From NCBI RefSeq assembly GCF_019279795.1, contig NC_056738.1:402061311-402125310 (forward strand): a stretch of DNA of 64,000 nt, written 5' to 3'. Made by a program: the position numbers and the translations under genes. This DNA comes from Protopterus annectens. Taxonomy: Eukaryota; Chordata; Ceratodontiformes; Protopteridae. Below, piece after piece: positions 1 through 10,560 of the stretch. The notes under the pieces were generated by a model. That model worked only from the letters and a program-made list of their open reading frames with translations, was not told the origin of the DNA and did no database searches. Numbering within the stretch: position 1 is the stretch's first letter; the number at the start of each line of letters is the position of its first letter.

Positions 1-320
1 GACATTGGTAAGGTGCAAGAAAAAGTTTCCCCAACGGGGTACTTAGCTTTAGTTGAAGAATTCAGTTCTGAAACTCGAAAATGAAAATTTCAGGAGTCGG
101 CCGACCGGCACTTGTGAATTGCTTCTGGCACCGCACAGTAAGAAAGGCTGACGTAATGGCGTCGGCTGCATGTTTTATACCCCTGACGACCTGACGTCAT
201 GGAAGAAGGTGACAGCAACCGACACAGTACCCAAGACTTTATTAATCAGGCTGACTGAGGGCTACCTGCAAGCAAATAACTCAAATATAATGACTGCAAC
301 AGTGAAACATGAAGAACATC
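1..320 (-). mobile_element. DIRS-B copy B0, 5' terminus (element runs off the left edge)
   Basis: This is the 5' ITR and leader of a minus-strand group B DIRS element. It aligns by eye with the 5' ends of B1 (19541-19860) and B2 (37574-37896): the same gag start context at positions 1-5 (CAT on the plus strand, so ATG on minus), the same CCCC/GGGG leader hairpin at 29-39, the same CRE and TATA pair, and the same outer end CAGTGAAACATGAAGAAC. Gag would begin at position 5 and continue leftwards outside the window. The flank to the right reads as the start of an L1 ORF2 region, so B0 probably sits in or beside that L1. Confidence 0.85.
160..200 (-). promoter_or_regulatory. CRE-like plus TATA-like pair in the B0 5' ITR
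   Basis: On the minus strand a palindromic TGACGTCA (192-199) lies about 20 bp upstream of TATAAAA (around 172-178), itself about 170 bp upstream of the gag start. The order suits a polymerase II promoter for the element. The pair recurs in other group B ITRs. Promoter activity is inferred from motif and position only. Confidence 0.45.
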
Positions 321-585
321 TGTATAAAGGGTCAACCTGCCAAACATTAGTGTGCGCATGCAACACAAACGCTGCAACTAGATAATTACAAAAAAAGACG
401 GTTACAAATAAAAGGTGAGAATAATTATAACATAATGAACCTTTAGATATTATTGTTAGATGCTAATGGTCTCAGAGATGCATGCAGAAGAGAGTAGTGA
501 ACGATATAAAAATGTAGAGTGCAAATAGCTATGCTACATGGGACACATTTGGAAAGAAATGAACATGTGAATTTGATAAAAAAAA
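321..585 (+). mobile_element. L1-like LINE, piece 1: start of ORF2 endonuclease
   Basis: From about 432 the plus strand translates, with stops, as the N-terminus of an L1 apurinic endonuclease: the segment ANGLRDACRRE matches the conserved N-x-NGL block, and LHGTHLERNEH matches the block holding the catalytic Glu (usually LQETH; the Glu is Gly here). The stretch 321-431 has no clear coding and may be the inter-ORF spacer. The reading stops at 585, where DIRS-A begins, and resumes at 6792. It is a dead copy. Confidence 0.75.
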
Positions 586-785
586 TAGTTGCGTCTTACC
601 ATAATGTTCAATCTGTGTTGTCGGTCTTCACTTATCCTTGACTGTGGGTTTGGTTCAGAATCTTGGAACCAACTCGGCCATTTTTACAGCTCATGCCTTC
701 CAAAAACTCTCAAGCTTAGCTTTACCCATAATGCTCCTCTTCCTCTCAGAATTACCTCAGATCGAGTTTACATAAGATAGTGACA
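586..785. repeat. A: 3' inverted terminal repeat
   Basis: The reverse complement pairs with 6600-6791. Shared landmarks include CTTTACCCATAATGCTCCTC here against its complement near 6670, and GACTGTGGGTTTGGTTC against its complement near 6740. Confidence 0.8.
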
Positions 786-924
786 GGAAATAAATCAGAG
801 ACCATATCTGTATTCACACAAGACTAATCCAATATGTTGGGATAGATTAAGTCCTCAAAGAAGCTCACAAGACAGGGGGAAGGAAGGAGGGGAATGTCAA
901 GGATAAGTTAAGATTGAAAACACA

Positions 925-990
925 GATGGGATGTTATGGTAAGACAACTTCTTTATCTGATGTTGTCAATCTTCACTTTATCCTTGGCTG
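925..990. repeat. A: internal complementary region
   Basis: The block contains GGTAAGACAACTT, the complement of the left terminus at 586-600, directly followed by the complement of the right terminus (ATCTGATGTTGTC, against GACATCATCAGAT near 6775-6787). In DIRS elements such an ICR is taken to template circular-junction formation during reverse transcription. Confidence 0.75.
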
Positions 991-1027
991 TGGAACAGAA
1001 TCCCAGCTACCTAAATATTGGGAGGTC

Positions 1028-2150
1028 TCACAAAAGTATATTCCTGAGCACCATCGAACCAAATGACGCCCATCCCTTGGAGAGCAGATCCAGCTTGCAA
1101 TGAGTAATAAAAGTATGTGGGGATGCCCAAGTAGCTGCTGCACAGATATCATCTATAGATGATCTGGAATGAAAAACTGCAGAAGTGGCTACTGCTCTTG
1201 TAGTGTGCCCCTTTAGTGGGCTTGGTAGTTGTACTTTCCTTATTGTATAAATGAAGATTATACAGTCCTTAAGCCATTTAGCCAGAGTAACTTTAGAAAC
1301 TGGTTTATCCAAAGTAGGTAAAGAAAAGGAAATTAACAAGTGGTCGGATTTTCTGAATTCTTTTGTTCTATGAAAGTAAAAACATGATTGTCTATGGATA
1401 TCTAGTAAATGTAGACAATATTCACCTGTTTGGAAAATTGCGAAAAAGTACGGGAAGTTGTTTCGTCTGGTTGATATTTGTCTCAGAAACTACTTTAGGT
1501 AGAAAGGATGTATCAGTTTGCAAAGACATCCTGTCTTTGTGGAAAGTAAGGAGACTTGCAAGATGAGGCTAATTTTGAAATTATCCTGGGAGAAGTAAGG
1601 GCAATCAAGAACAAAGTCTTCCAAGATAAATATTTCAAACTGCACGTTGCAGCTGGCTCGAATGGAGAATGTATAATGGACTGTAGCACCAGATTCAAAT
1701 CACAAGGTGTAGAAGGATCCTTGTATGAAGGTCTTAGCATTAAAGTTACTTTCAGAAAGGCTTTACACAGTTTATGGGAAATTAGAGCGGCATCATTTAG
1801 GCCATTATGAAAGTTGGAAATAGCAGCTAGATGTACTTGAATTGTGGAGGAAGACACTCCCGAAAAGCGATGCTAAAAATTGTAAAACCTTAACTGGTGC
1901 AAAAAATGATTCAACATTATTCACTGATGCCCATTTTGAGAATTTATGCAACTTACTGTTGTATAATCTCCTAGTCAATGGTTTGTGAGAAGCTAGAACA
2001 CCACGTTGAACTGGGACAGTGAGACTAATATGCCTGGCAATCATGGGAACTGAAGCCGCCACACAGTGAGCTTCATATTCTGAAGATTCAGATAAACAAG
2101 CCCCTGTGGATGGGACAAGAGGTCTGGATCCAGAGTTTCTGAGGTAGCGG
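1028..2150 (-). pseudogene. A: tyrosine recombinase (broken)
   Basis: DIRS tyrosine recombinases integrate the DNA copy through a covalent Tyr-DNA intermediate. The N-terminal core-binding part reads HKPLTRRLYNSKLHKFSKWA (about 2030-1970). The C-terminal catalytic part (1339-1028) keeps the second Arg box as HTTRAVATSA and the DDICAAATW block. The catalytic Tyr is replaced: THCKLDL here against THYKLDL in relative E (a TAC to TGC change near 1096). At least two frame changes lie between 1340 and 1860. This copy is inactive. Confidence 0.8.
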
Positions 2151-3960
2151 AAGCCAAAGAAAGGGGCACCAAATCTGTCAAGGCCAGAATGGAGCAATGA
2201 GAATTACCTTCTTCAAACTGCTGGCTTTCTTCAGAGAGGGGGAAAGGAATACATAAGACCAGGGGGGCAAATTGTGAAGCAGAGCATCTCTTGGTGACTC
2301 GCCCTCCAGGAGGAATAGGGCAAAATAACTGCTGTACTTGTTCGGGGGGAAGCAGAATGGTCACAGCAGTGCTGGCCCCATAGACAGAAAATCTTCTCGG
2401 TCACCAATGGATTGAAAGACCACTTGTGAGGCATCACAATACTCCTGCTCAATTTGTCTGCAATCATGTTGGAGTTCCCCAGAATGTTCATTGCAATTAA
2501 AAAGTGGTCGAATGAAATGGTCCATTGCCATACTCAGCGTGCTTCTCGAGAAAAAGGGTAAGACCTAGTTCCTCCTTGTTTGCTGATGTACCAAACCACT
2601 GATATGTTGTCTGTTTGAATAGCAATCATTCCTGAGGGGAGGATTTCTTGGAATGCTTGCAACTTCAAAGCACTGCCCTCATCTCTAGAACATTGATGTG
2701 CAAATTGGCCTATAACTGGGACCAAGCGCCTTGGACTGTCTTTCTCAGATAATGAGATTTGGGATGCATCCTTGGTCACTATGTTTTGGGGCTGGGGAGG
2801 GACAAATGGACAGCTTGACAAAATTTTGTTGGAATGAAGCCACCAACTCAGGTCTTTGTTGCACAAATTGGTGATCAATACCTGATAGGACATTGGTTGA
2901 TTCAGTAATGACCATCATGACACCAATTGCCATTGTAGGCCTTGTTTGTGAAATCTTGCAAGGGGAACTAAAGTGATGGTGGCTGCCACTGATCCTAGAG
3001 TCTAACAGTTTTGCAGTCACTGTTCTGCTGCGAATAATCTGGCTGACTTGTGATCTTATTTCTCTGAAGTCTTTCTTGGGGAAGAAGTGCAATACATATG
3101 CTTGTGTCTAACCGCTCCTATGAACTGTAAATGCTGTGTTGGCTCTAGATGGGATTTTTCATAGTTTACAGAGATCCCCAGTGTGGAGCAAGTTTAAAGA
3201 ACGTAGTTCCTAGCTCGCAAGAGTAGATGCCTGGTGGGTGCAGTAATGAACCACTTGTCTAGGTATGGAAATGTGTGGAATCCTTGCAGTCAAAGTGAGC
3301 TGCTACTACTGCCATGCATTTGGTGAACACCCTGGGGGCTGTGGTGAGACCAAAAGGCAGGGCTCTGAACTGATGACTGGCTCCCAGCCGGAAGTGCAGG
3401 AATTTTCTGGAGCGCTTGCTCATTTTTATGTGATACTACATACCCTGAAAATCTATTGAACACATCCAATCATCTTTTCCTAAGAACTTAAGTATAGATG
3501 GAACCATAACCATTTGGAATTTGGTTTGTTGAACTGACTTGTTCAACACACTGAGATCCAATATTGGTCTCTAGTCCCATTTTCTTTGTCACTAAAAAGA
3601 ATCTTGAGTCTGGATCCTATCTGGTCTGGTGTGACTGCTTGGATGACTCTTGTTGAGCAGTTTTTAAATCTTTAAGACTGCTGCATCCCTGTGACTGGGT
3701 GGAACATCTGGATTCTCTTTGGTTGACTGGGTTGTTTTGAAAAGGGGATAGTGTAACCTCTGGTTATAATCCTCTTCACCCAGTTGTCTGTTATGTTTAG
3801 CCAGGCAGGAAGGTGCAGGGATAGTTGACCCAACTACCTCCAGAGGACAGCAATCGGGCCTCAGTTCAGGAGCACTGATAGGAGTTACTAGGAAATAAAT
3901 CCCTGGAACCATGATTTTGCAGGCCACCTCTGCCTCTAGCATGGCAGCTTACATTGTAAC
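2050..3960 (-). pseudogene. A: reverse transcriptase plus RNase H (broken)
   Basis: The RT part is recognised on the minus strand by its match to E: an N-terminal NRQLGEEDYNQRLHYPLF block (about 3810-3755), a PFGLTTAP-type motif near 3345, and the active-site region near 3255. That site reads YLDK, where DIRS RTs have YLDD, so a metal-binding Asp is gone. RNase H follows: QTDNISVVWYISKQGGTRSY (about 2610-2555) carries one catalytic Asp, and the ADKLSR block (about 2455) another. Several stops and frame changes interrupt it. The extreme 3' end overlaps the recombinase in another frame. Confidence 0.8.
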
Positions 3961-6244
3961 TTCCCCCTCTCGCCCGGGGGAGTCATTACCATGCAAGTCC
4001 TGAAAAGGTCCTTAGGATGTTTTGAACCATAGCCTCCCACTCCTCTGGTTCCTGGAGTAAGGCTGTTGAGTGGAAAAACGTACTCCCATGACAGAAAGGG
4101 TCTATCCATCCTTCTCACATTTGGCAAGGGTCTCTAACTTTGGGGCCAAAAAGCAATGTCCCGTCAAAAGGGGCATTGAGGAAAGAAGACTTAAAGGGCT
4201 CCACAAACTCACATAAGCACATCCAGGAATGTCTCCTTATGGATATGTTGGAACCCACTGCCCTAGTTGTCACTTTGCCTGCAAGCGCAATGAGCCTCAT
4301 GGACGAATTGCATATTGATTTGAGGCTTGCCAGCTGGGAAGCTGCTTTATCCTGTACCCACTCAGCTACAGCTCCTGTCAGAGTGTCTGAGCTCCTTTAT
4401 CAGCTCTCGTTGTAGTCTCGTAAAATGTGCCATAAAGTTCAATGACCCAAGTACAAAGATCGATGAAGCATATATACACTTCTTGAATCTATCCATCATC
4501 CTAGACTCCTTGTTAGGAGGATGGATAGTAGGACACTCACATCCACAAGTTCCTTTTTAGTGGCAGCTGCAACCACCATGGCATCTACTGGAATTCCTTT
4601 TCCCCAATGTTGATTATCCTTAGAAGGTGATAAAATGTGATCTGATCTCTTAGAGATTGACTTGATGGAATCAGGAATCTTGCAAGCCCACTGCGCAATC
4701 AATTTAATTACATCTTCAGCAGGTGGAAAACTCCAAGAGGTAGATGGTCAGGCACAAAAAAGCCTGAAGATATACTGATTCCTCGGAGGAAGGCTGATGG
4801 GACATCCAGCCACCCCTCTGTTTTAGGATTTCTAAAATATCTCCAAATGAGACATGCCCGGGGGTGACCTTGGGGAACCTTCCCCTTCATCGAAATTGGT
4901 ATCTTCTGTGTAAGACTCTTCAGTGGAGTCCAAGTGCTTCTTCTGGCACTTTCTCTTAATGGCCACCTCTTCAGAGGGATAGGCCAGGGAGATGTCTGAA
5001 GAGGACATAACCACTGTGGTTGAATCCTGAGGCTTCTGTGCCCACTGTCCCACGGCAGAGGCTGGAGGGTAGCTCTGGGCGAGGGGAAGAAATGGGATAT
5101 TGTCTGACGAAGATGGAATAGACTGAGCCTGCAGTGAAGTCCCTCTCTATGGCCTGGAAAGCAGCCCCCCCCATACAGGAATAGGAGCCTGGAACAGAGA
5201 TAGACCCCCTCAGAACTGTGGTCCCACCCTGGACCAAAAAAGCTACCTCCGAAGCCTAAGTTGGAGTCGAGCTTACATGTGCCTATGCCCCGAGGTGCAT
5301 GGATGGCTCTAACGCTGTAGTGGATCCAGTTGCACCAGAACTGGCAGTGAAGCTTCAACCCCAACAGATCTCTGGATATGATGGAATTGAAGAGCTCAGG
5401 GTAGTCACCGGTGTCAGAGATGAACATCTGACCATCACCGGCACAGTCGAAACTGGGACTGTCAGAGCCGGAACTCCAAAGGCTCAACTGGAGTCGGAGG
5501 AGGAACAGAAAATGGTGAAGTAACTGGCAAGGTTCCACAGCTAGGAAGGCTGGGAACTGATGGAAGAATCTAATCCTCTCGCTGCCAGGAGCTGGTCCAC
5601 CAGCCTCATGGCATCAGACTCAGTTAGGCTCTTGGTGGAACAGACCGAAGAGACAGACGGGGATCTGGGTGTAGGTCTTTCCAAGAATGGACTTTGAGAT
5701 CAGTCTAGGAAGGGGTCTACAGATGAGGAATACTCATTTGGGACCTGTCTTTGAGAGAAAATTCCTTAGGCTCCGAAATAGAGAGAACCAAGGATTGAGA
5801 AAGCACTGAAGTCGGTGAACCCAAAATAAAATAATTGTCAGAGCCGGTACTGTCAATGCAAAAGCCGGCACTGAATGTTCAAGAAATTTCCTTTTCAGTT
5901 CCGGGGAAGCTATGGGAACCAGGGAAGTTTTAGTAAGTTTAGCAGGAGGTGCTGACAAATCTGTAGGAACCAAACAGCTCCTCCTCTTAGATTTTTCCTG
6001 TTTATTCAAAGAGGAAGAGAAGGAAGGGGAGTTGACATCAGTTTTTGATTTTGAAGATGCAGATATGTCCTCATCGAAATCAGACTTTATAAGGCCCTTT
6101 AGAATCAATTTTTCCTTTCTACAAGGGCCCTGTGACTTAATCAGTGACAAATCGACACAGTGTGTGTCTGTCAGAATTGGGTAATTTCCTATCACACTTC
6201 TGCCATCTTTTGAAGCCAGAAGTCCCTTTAAGCTTCTCTGTCAT
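3960..6244 (-). pseudogene. A: gag (broken)
   Basis: I chose the Met at 6244 because the next 35 residues resemble the gag start of E: a KCDRKLP-x-SDRHTLC cluster here against KCGHKLSPVDGHILC there. Downstream pieces in different frames hold the conserved gag block FVEPFKSSFLNAPFDGTLLFG (about 4195-4130), which all A/E/H members share. The middle is rich in Ser, Pro and charged residues. The ancestral protein was probably over 700 residues. The role is presumed to be particle and nucleic-acid binding. Confidence 0.65.
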
Positions 6245-6600
6245 ACTAAAAAGGTCATACACAGACAGGCAGAAAGGAAGTAAAGGAAAACTAAGGCACT
6301 AAGTTGTTTTTTTTTTTTTAACTAGTTAGGCAGAAGGAAAAATGTACCAACAATGGTACTGAAGGGATACAGTAGTGGTAAGTAGACAGAAGAGGGTACC
6401 AACAATGATATGAAAGATTTACCGTTAAGGTAGGTGGGGGAAGCATGGGATTACCAGCAATGGTAATCAGAAAAAAACACTAAAACAGTATTAAATAAAT
6501 AGCCTAGAGGAGCTGGGTAAGCGAAAGGAAGATAAGAGATAAATGTTTTAGTAAAAGAAACTTACAGTTTTAGATGTAAGCATTCGCTTAAGAGCTGACG
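6244..6600 (-). other. A: leader with repeated palindromic hairpins
   Basis: This is the leader between the 5' ITR and the gag start. It has perfect short palindromes: 6344-6359 (GTACCA, 4-nt loop, TGGTAC) and 6449-6468 (GATTACCA, 4-nt loop, TGGTAATC), plus weaker versions near 6396-6411 and 6419-6434. On the transcribed minus strand the loops read TTGT and TTGC. A T tract lies at 6307-6319. Related hairpins occur in H. No function is known to me. Confidence 0.6.
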
Positions 6601-6791
6601 AGAAAAAAATGCGTCTGGCACTGAAAAGCATCAAACGAGATCAGAGGTAAATTCTGAGAGGAGCATTTTGGGTAAAGCTAAGCTCAAGCGTTTTTGGAAG
6701 GAGCAAGCTGGAAAAATGGTTGAATCGGTTCAGATTCAGAACCAAACCCGCAGTCAAGGATAAAGTGAAGGTTGACATCATCAGATGAAAG
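6600..6791. repeat. A: 5' inverted terminal repeat
   Basis: It pairs with 586-785 as the inverse complement. The outer end GACATCATCAGATGAAAG borders resumed L1 coding. Confidence 0.8.
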
Positions 6792-7490
6792 GTTTTCAGG
6801 ATGGTTATTCAGCGGAATACTTAGGACAAAATAAAAGAGGAGCACTTAACTGCAACAGGAGCACCAATAGTAACAGAAGAGGATAAAAAAGATAATAATG
6901 GTAGATGCGTAGTACTAAGGGGCTACTGGCAAGTGAGGAGGATTACACTGGCATGTACTTATATTCCACCTAAAACTGCGAAAATGGAGCTTAAGAAAAT
7001 TCTAGGAAAAATAATCAGTTTTCAGCTGGGAATATTACTTATAGGTGGGGACTGGAATTTGATATACAGCAGGGAAGACATACGAAAATATTTGGCATGG
7101 AAAGTGTGAATTCAGTATTAGAACTTTGAAATGAATCTGCATATTATTCCCCAAAATACAAAATTTGGGCTAGGCTAGACAGAACTTATATTTCATAGGA
7201 AGATGTGCATTTAACTGAAAGTTTTGATACAAATCCATTAACTATTTCAGATCATATGCCAATATGAACTAAAATAAAAATGCAAAGCAATAAAATAAAA
7301 ATGAGACACTAGCATTTCCCACTCATCTGTTGAAAACAGTGGAATTTTAAGGACTGGGTAGTGAAACTTATTCTGGAGCTATTAGAGAAGATACATTTCT
7401 TCTGAAAATATAGCTAGGGAGTGGGATAAAATTAAAGTGGAGTTTAAAAACAGGGTGGAAACAAGAGAGATATGGTTAAGAAGCAAAGAT
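6792..7490 (+). mobile_element. L1-like LINE, piece 2: rest of ORF2 endonuclease
   Basis: The plus strand reads, with frame changes, as the body of an L1 endonuclease. GRCVVLRGYWQVRRITLACT is followed by YIPP, then LLIGGDWNLIYS, which corresponds to the L1 GDFN block (the Asp and Asn are kept as GDWN). The final ITISDHxP-type block appears as PLTISDHMPI near 7235-7262. The coding ends at 7490 (RVETREIWLRSKD) at the boundary of DIRS-C and resumes at 29901. Confidence 0.8.
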
Positions 7491-7745
7491 TAGTTGTGTA
7501 AAATCTTACCATAACCATAAATGTCCTTCTCTTCCAGGTTGCAGCATTCTCACATGTGGGTTAATCTGCCTCGGGTATCCCGAATGTCTGGCTCATTTAC
7601 CAAAGCTTAAGGCTGGTTGCTGTCTAGTGCGTGGGACATCACACACTGGGCCATAAACTGTGGGCCATAAATGTGATGTCCGCATGCACAGACCTCAGAA
7701 CTGACTGCCCAGTCAGACAATAGTCTAAGGAAAAGGAAGGATGCC
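7491..7745. repeat. C: 3' inverted terminal repeat
   Basis: The reverse complement matches 29690-29900. For example, CCAAAGCTTAAGGCTGGTT (about 7600) pairs with AACCAGCCTTAAGCTTTGG (about 29812). A short tandem CATAAACTGTGGGCCATAAA lies within. Confidence 0.85.
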
Positions 7746-7807
7746 ATCCAGACAGGGAAAAGGTCCTCTGGGGGAGGGTAGGGGGGGGGAAGGAATACTG
7801 CAACATG

Positions 7808-7905
7808 GAAGAGGACATTATGTTTATGGTAACATTTTACACAACTAATCTATGTCCTTCTATTCTCATGTTGCAATATTCTCACGTGGGAGAGTACCAC
7901 AGCTC
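7808..7905. repeat. C: internal complementary region
   Basis: ACACAACTAATCTATGTCC joins the complement of the left end (TAGTTGTGT) to the complement of the right end (CTTCTATTCTCATGTTGC). A G-rich run at 7781-7789 lies just to its left. Confidence 0.8.
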
Positions 7906-7949
7906 ATGTAGAGGAATGGGTGGAGGAAGAGCTGGCAGTCTCCAGGAAT

Positions 7950-8985
7950 CCATGGAGGATGGCTCTTACAAATCCTGCTCTGGCTCTAGAGATGTCATCC
8001 AATTTTAGTACTTGGTAAAAGTGTGCAGAGAAGACAATGCGAGTGCCTCTAGGATAGTGGTGTGTCCATGCCTTTGAGAAACACCCCTGAAGCCCCCACT
8101 GCTCTAGTGGAATGGGCTTTGACTGTGTGTGTTAGCACTTTCCCATGGAAAGAGTAACAGAAGAATATAGTTTTACAAATCCAGGAAGATACAGTCTATA
8201 TGGATACAGCTTTCCCCGGGGCCCTGGGGTGAAATGATACAAAGTTGATTGGACTTTCTAATGTCCTTAGTCTTATCCAGGTAAAACCTCAGTTGCCTGT
8301 GAACATCCACAGAATGGAGCACTCTTTCACTGTCATTCTGTAACAAAGGGAAGAAGGTGGGTAAATGGATGGATTTGGTTAAGGGACAATTTGTTGCCCA
8401 CCCACCTTGGGCATGGAGGGGTTAGTATGAAAAGAAAAACTATCCTTGTCAAGAATGGTGTAGGGTGGAGTAGCCATGAGTGCTTGCAGCTCAGAGACTC
8501 TTCTAGCTGAGGTAAGGGCTACAAGCAAGACGGTCCTCCAGGTGCACATATTAAGGTGGCTAAAGCTGCGGGCTCAAAGGGTGCAGTGATAAGTTTTCCT
8601 AGCACAAAGTTCAAATCCCAAGGAGGAGGGATAGGTTTTCTAGCTGGTCTGATGTGGAGAACCCCTTTGAGAAAGTGTTTCACTTCCAAACTGGATAAAA
8701 GGGGTAGATCCATAAATAAAGCAGGCTGACAAATAGACTTTCACTGAAGAATATAAAAGTTCTGATTTTAGTAGCTCACACAAATAGGCTAGAACTAGAG
8801 GTACATCCATCTGGAAGGGGGCTAGTTGCCTCTAAAGACACCAGCTGGAGAATCTAAGAGATCCCTTCTCTTGTGTGAGAAGGTCCACCTTCTGAGGCAA
8901 CTTGCAGTGATTGCCTTTAGCAAGAGACAGAAGAAGGGGGAACCACTGCTGCCTTGGCCAATAGGGAGTCACCAGCAAGATAGAA
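7950..8985 (-). pseudogene. C: tyrosine recombinase and tail of RNase H (broken)
   Basis: A readable piece at 8713-8519 contains LKGVLHIRPARKPIPPPWDL-type sequence, matching the linker block RxxPPRxPxPxWDLNFVL in B1 and B2, followed by PFEPAA. Catalytic parts between 7950 and 8500 are recognisable at DNA level by alignment with D but carry stops. From about 8850 the sequence corresponds to the C-terminal part of RNase H. It is cut at 8985 by the insertion of D and continues at 20044. Confidence 0.65.
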
Positions 8986-9235
8986 TAGTTGTGTAAGAAC
9001 TTACCATAATCTTAGATGTCCCCTCTCTTCCATGTTGCAGTATTCATAACAGTAGGGAAGTTGCTGCTTGCAGCACCGGACATCTGGCCAGTATACCAAA
9101 GTCTTAGCAGCAGGGATACGTGCTACGCTGCTCGTCAAGGCCATAAACTAACGTCAGCTATAAAAGTGACGTTTGCATGTACCCCCTTCAGAAATTACTG
9201 CTGCATACAGTAGTACCCCTGGGGAGCAGGAAGGG
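8986..9235. repeat. D: 3' inverted terminal repeat
   Basis: It pairs with 19861-20043. Example: CTATAAAAGTGACGTTTGCATG (about 9158) corresponds to the complement of GCAGACGTCACTTTTATAG (about 19893). It carries a TATAAAAG beside a TGACGT half-site. Confidence 0.85.
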
Positions 9236-9392
9236 GATGCTTTTCAGACCCACATATGCCACTAGGCTAAAGGAACCCAATAAGTGTATTTGGATGTAGA
9301 GAAAGAAGGGAAAGACACTCCAGATGGACAATACAGAGCAAGAATGGGCTGGAAAGGGGGACTGAATACTGCAAGGAAGAGAAGGACATAAG

Positions 9393-9470
9393 GTTATGGT
9401 AAGTTCTTACACAACTATTCTATATCCTTCTATTCTCATGTTGCAGTATTCATAACAGTACAGAGAGTAC
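9393..9470. repeat. D: internal complementary region
   Basis: GTTCTTACACAACTATTC (complement of the left end) runs into TATATCCTTCTATTCTCATG (complement of the right end GAGAATAG). Confidence 0.8.
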
Positions 9471-9479
9471 CCAAGCTTT

Positions 9480-10560
9480 AGGTATGAGCTGGGGAAGAAG
9501 GTAGAGGGGCTTGGTCTACGAGATCCTGTAGACTAGACCTAGCAAACCCAGATCGGCTCTGGAGAATGAGTCTAGCTTGTAGGGATTGGAAAAGGTATGA
9601 AGTGAAGACCAAGTGCCCACTTCCAGTATGGAAGTGTGGCCCACCCCCCTGAAAAAGGCTGCTGAAGAGGCAGCTGCCCTAGTAGAATGCACTCTCACAC
9701 TGGTAGATAAAACCTTACCATGAAAGAAATAACAGGCAGAGAGAGCTTTAGAAATGCATGAAGATATAGTCTGTTTTGAAACTGCCCTCCCCAGGCCCTT
9801 GGGGGAAAGGAAACAAACAGCTGGTCAGAGTTTCTAATGGATTTGGTCTTGTCCAGGTAATACCTAAGCTGCTATGAACATCCAAGGAATGTGGTGTTTT
9901 TTTCAGATGGATTTTGTGGTTGAGGGAAAAAGACAGGGAAGTTAATGGCTTGATTTAAGGACAGTTCATTAACCACTTGGGCATGAACGAAGAGTTAGTC
10001 CTGAGGGAGACCCTGTCCTTGTGGAATATGAGGTAAAGGGGGTTAGCCATCAAGGCGTGGATTTCTGAGACCCTCCTGGCAGATGTTAGGGCTACAAGCA
10101 GTACTGTTTTCCAAGTACATAGTTTCAGAGATGCTGAGTGAGCTGGTTTAAAAGGAGGTAATGTGAGTTTTTCAAAGACAAAATTAAGGTCCCATGAAGG
10201 CGTTATCTGTTTTCTAGGTGGTCTGATGTGGAGGACCCCTCAAGAATAGTTTTACCTCTAATCTGAATGCTAAGGGAGGAACCAAGGGGAGACAGGTGGA
10301 AATGGCTGACAAGTGTACCTTCACAGAAGAGGTCAGCCATAAATGTAGCAGCTCACACAAGTAAGAAATGACCTTAGGTACAGGAATAAGAAAGGGGTCC
10401 TGTTTTTTCTTCTGACACCACCTGGAGAAACTTTTCCATTTTGCCACACAATTTCTCCTGGTACTAAGTTTCCTATTCTCCTGCAGGACATGGAGTACGC
10501 CCTTCTGAATATAGGTGTCTGAAAGGGATCAGAACTCTTATCACCCATAGAGTGAGACTG
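9480..10560 (-). pseudogene. D: tyrosine recombinase (broken)
   Basis: The C-terminal piece (9698-9516) keeps the HSTRAAASSAAF box with the His and second catalytic Arg. The Tyr block reads SNPYKLDSFS, with the Tyr present but the preceding His replaced by Pro. The N-terminal piece (10447-10214) holds WCQKKKQDP and VKVHLSAIST, matching the core-binding domain of other copies. Frame changes between them make this a pseudogene. Confidence 0.75.

Larger units (their letters stand above)
586..6791 (-). mobile_element. DIRS element A (about 6.2 kb), inserted in the L1 endonuclease
   Basis: An end-to-end DIRS1-type retrotransposon on the minus strand: 5' ITR (6600-6791), leader, gag (to 6244), RT-RNase H, tyrosine recombinase, ICR (925-990) and 3' ITR (586-785). 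It is 6206 bp, close to the 6053 bp of its relative E. The L1 reading frame stops at one side and resumes at the other without an obvious target duplication, as expected for recombinase-mediated insertion. Coding parts are full of stops and frameshifts, and two catalytic residues have changed. The stretches 785-925 and 990-1028 hold only noncoding DIRS 3' sequence. Confidence 0.9.

Noticed and set aside
4708-5538. 276-residue minus-strand open frame
   Set aside because: It lies in A's gag region, but the frame does not match the gag blocks of E or H; composition is Ser/Leu/Pro-rich, and short overlapping frames compete. It is probably a shadow frame of the low-complexity gag middle.
7491-7745. 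CRISPR-like or satellite array from recurring TAGTTGTGTAA/ATGGTAAG motifs
   Set aside because: The motifs are DIRS termini and ICRs at element boundaries and do not form a regular array.
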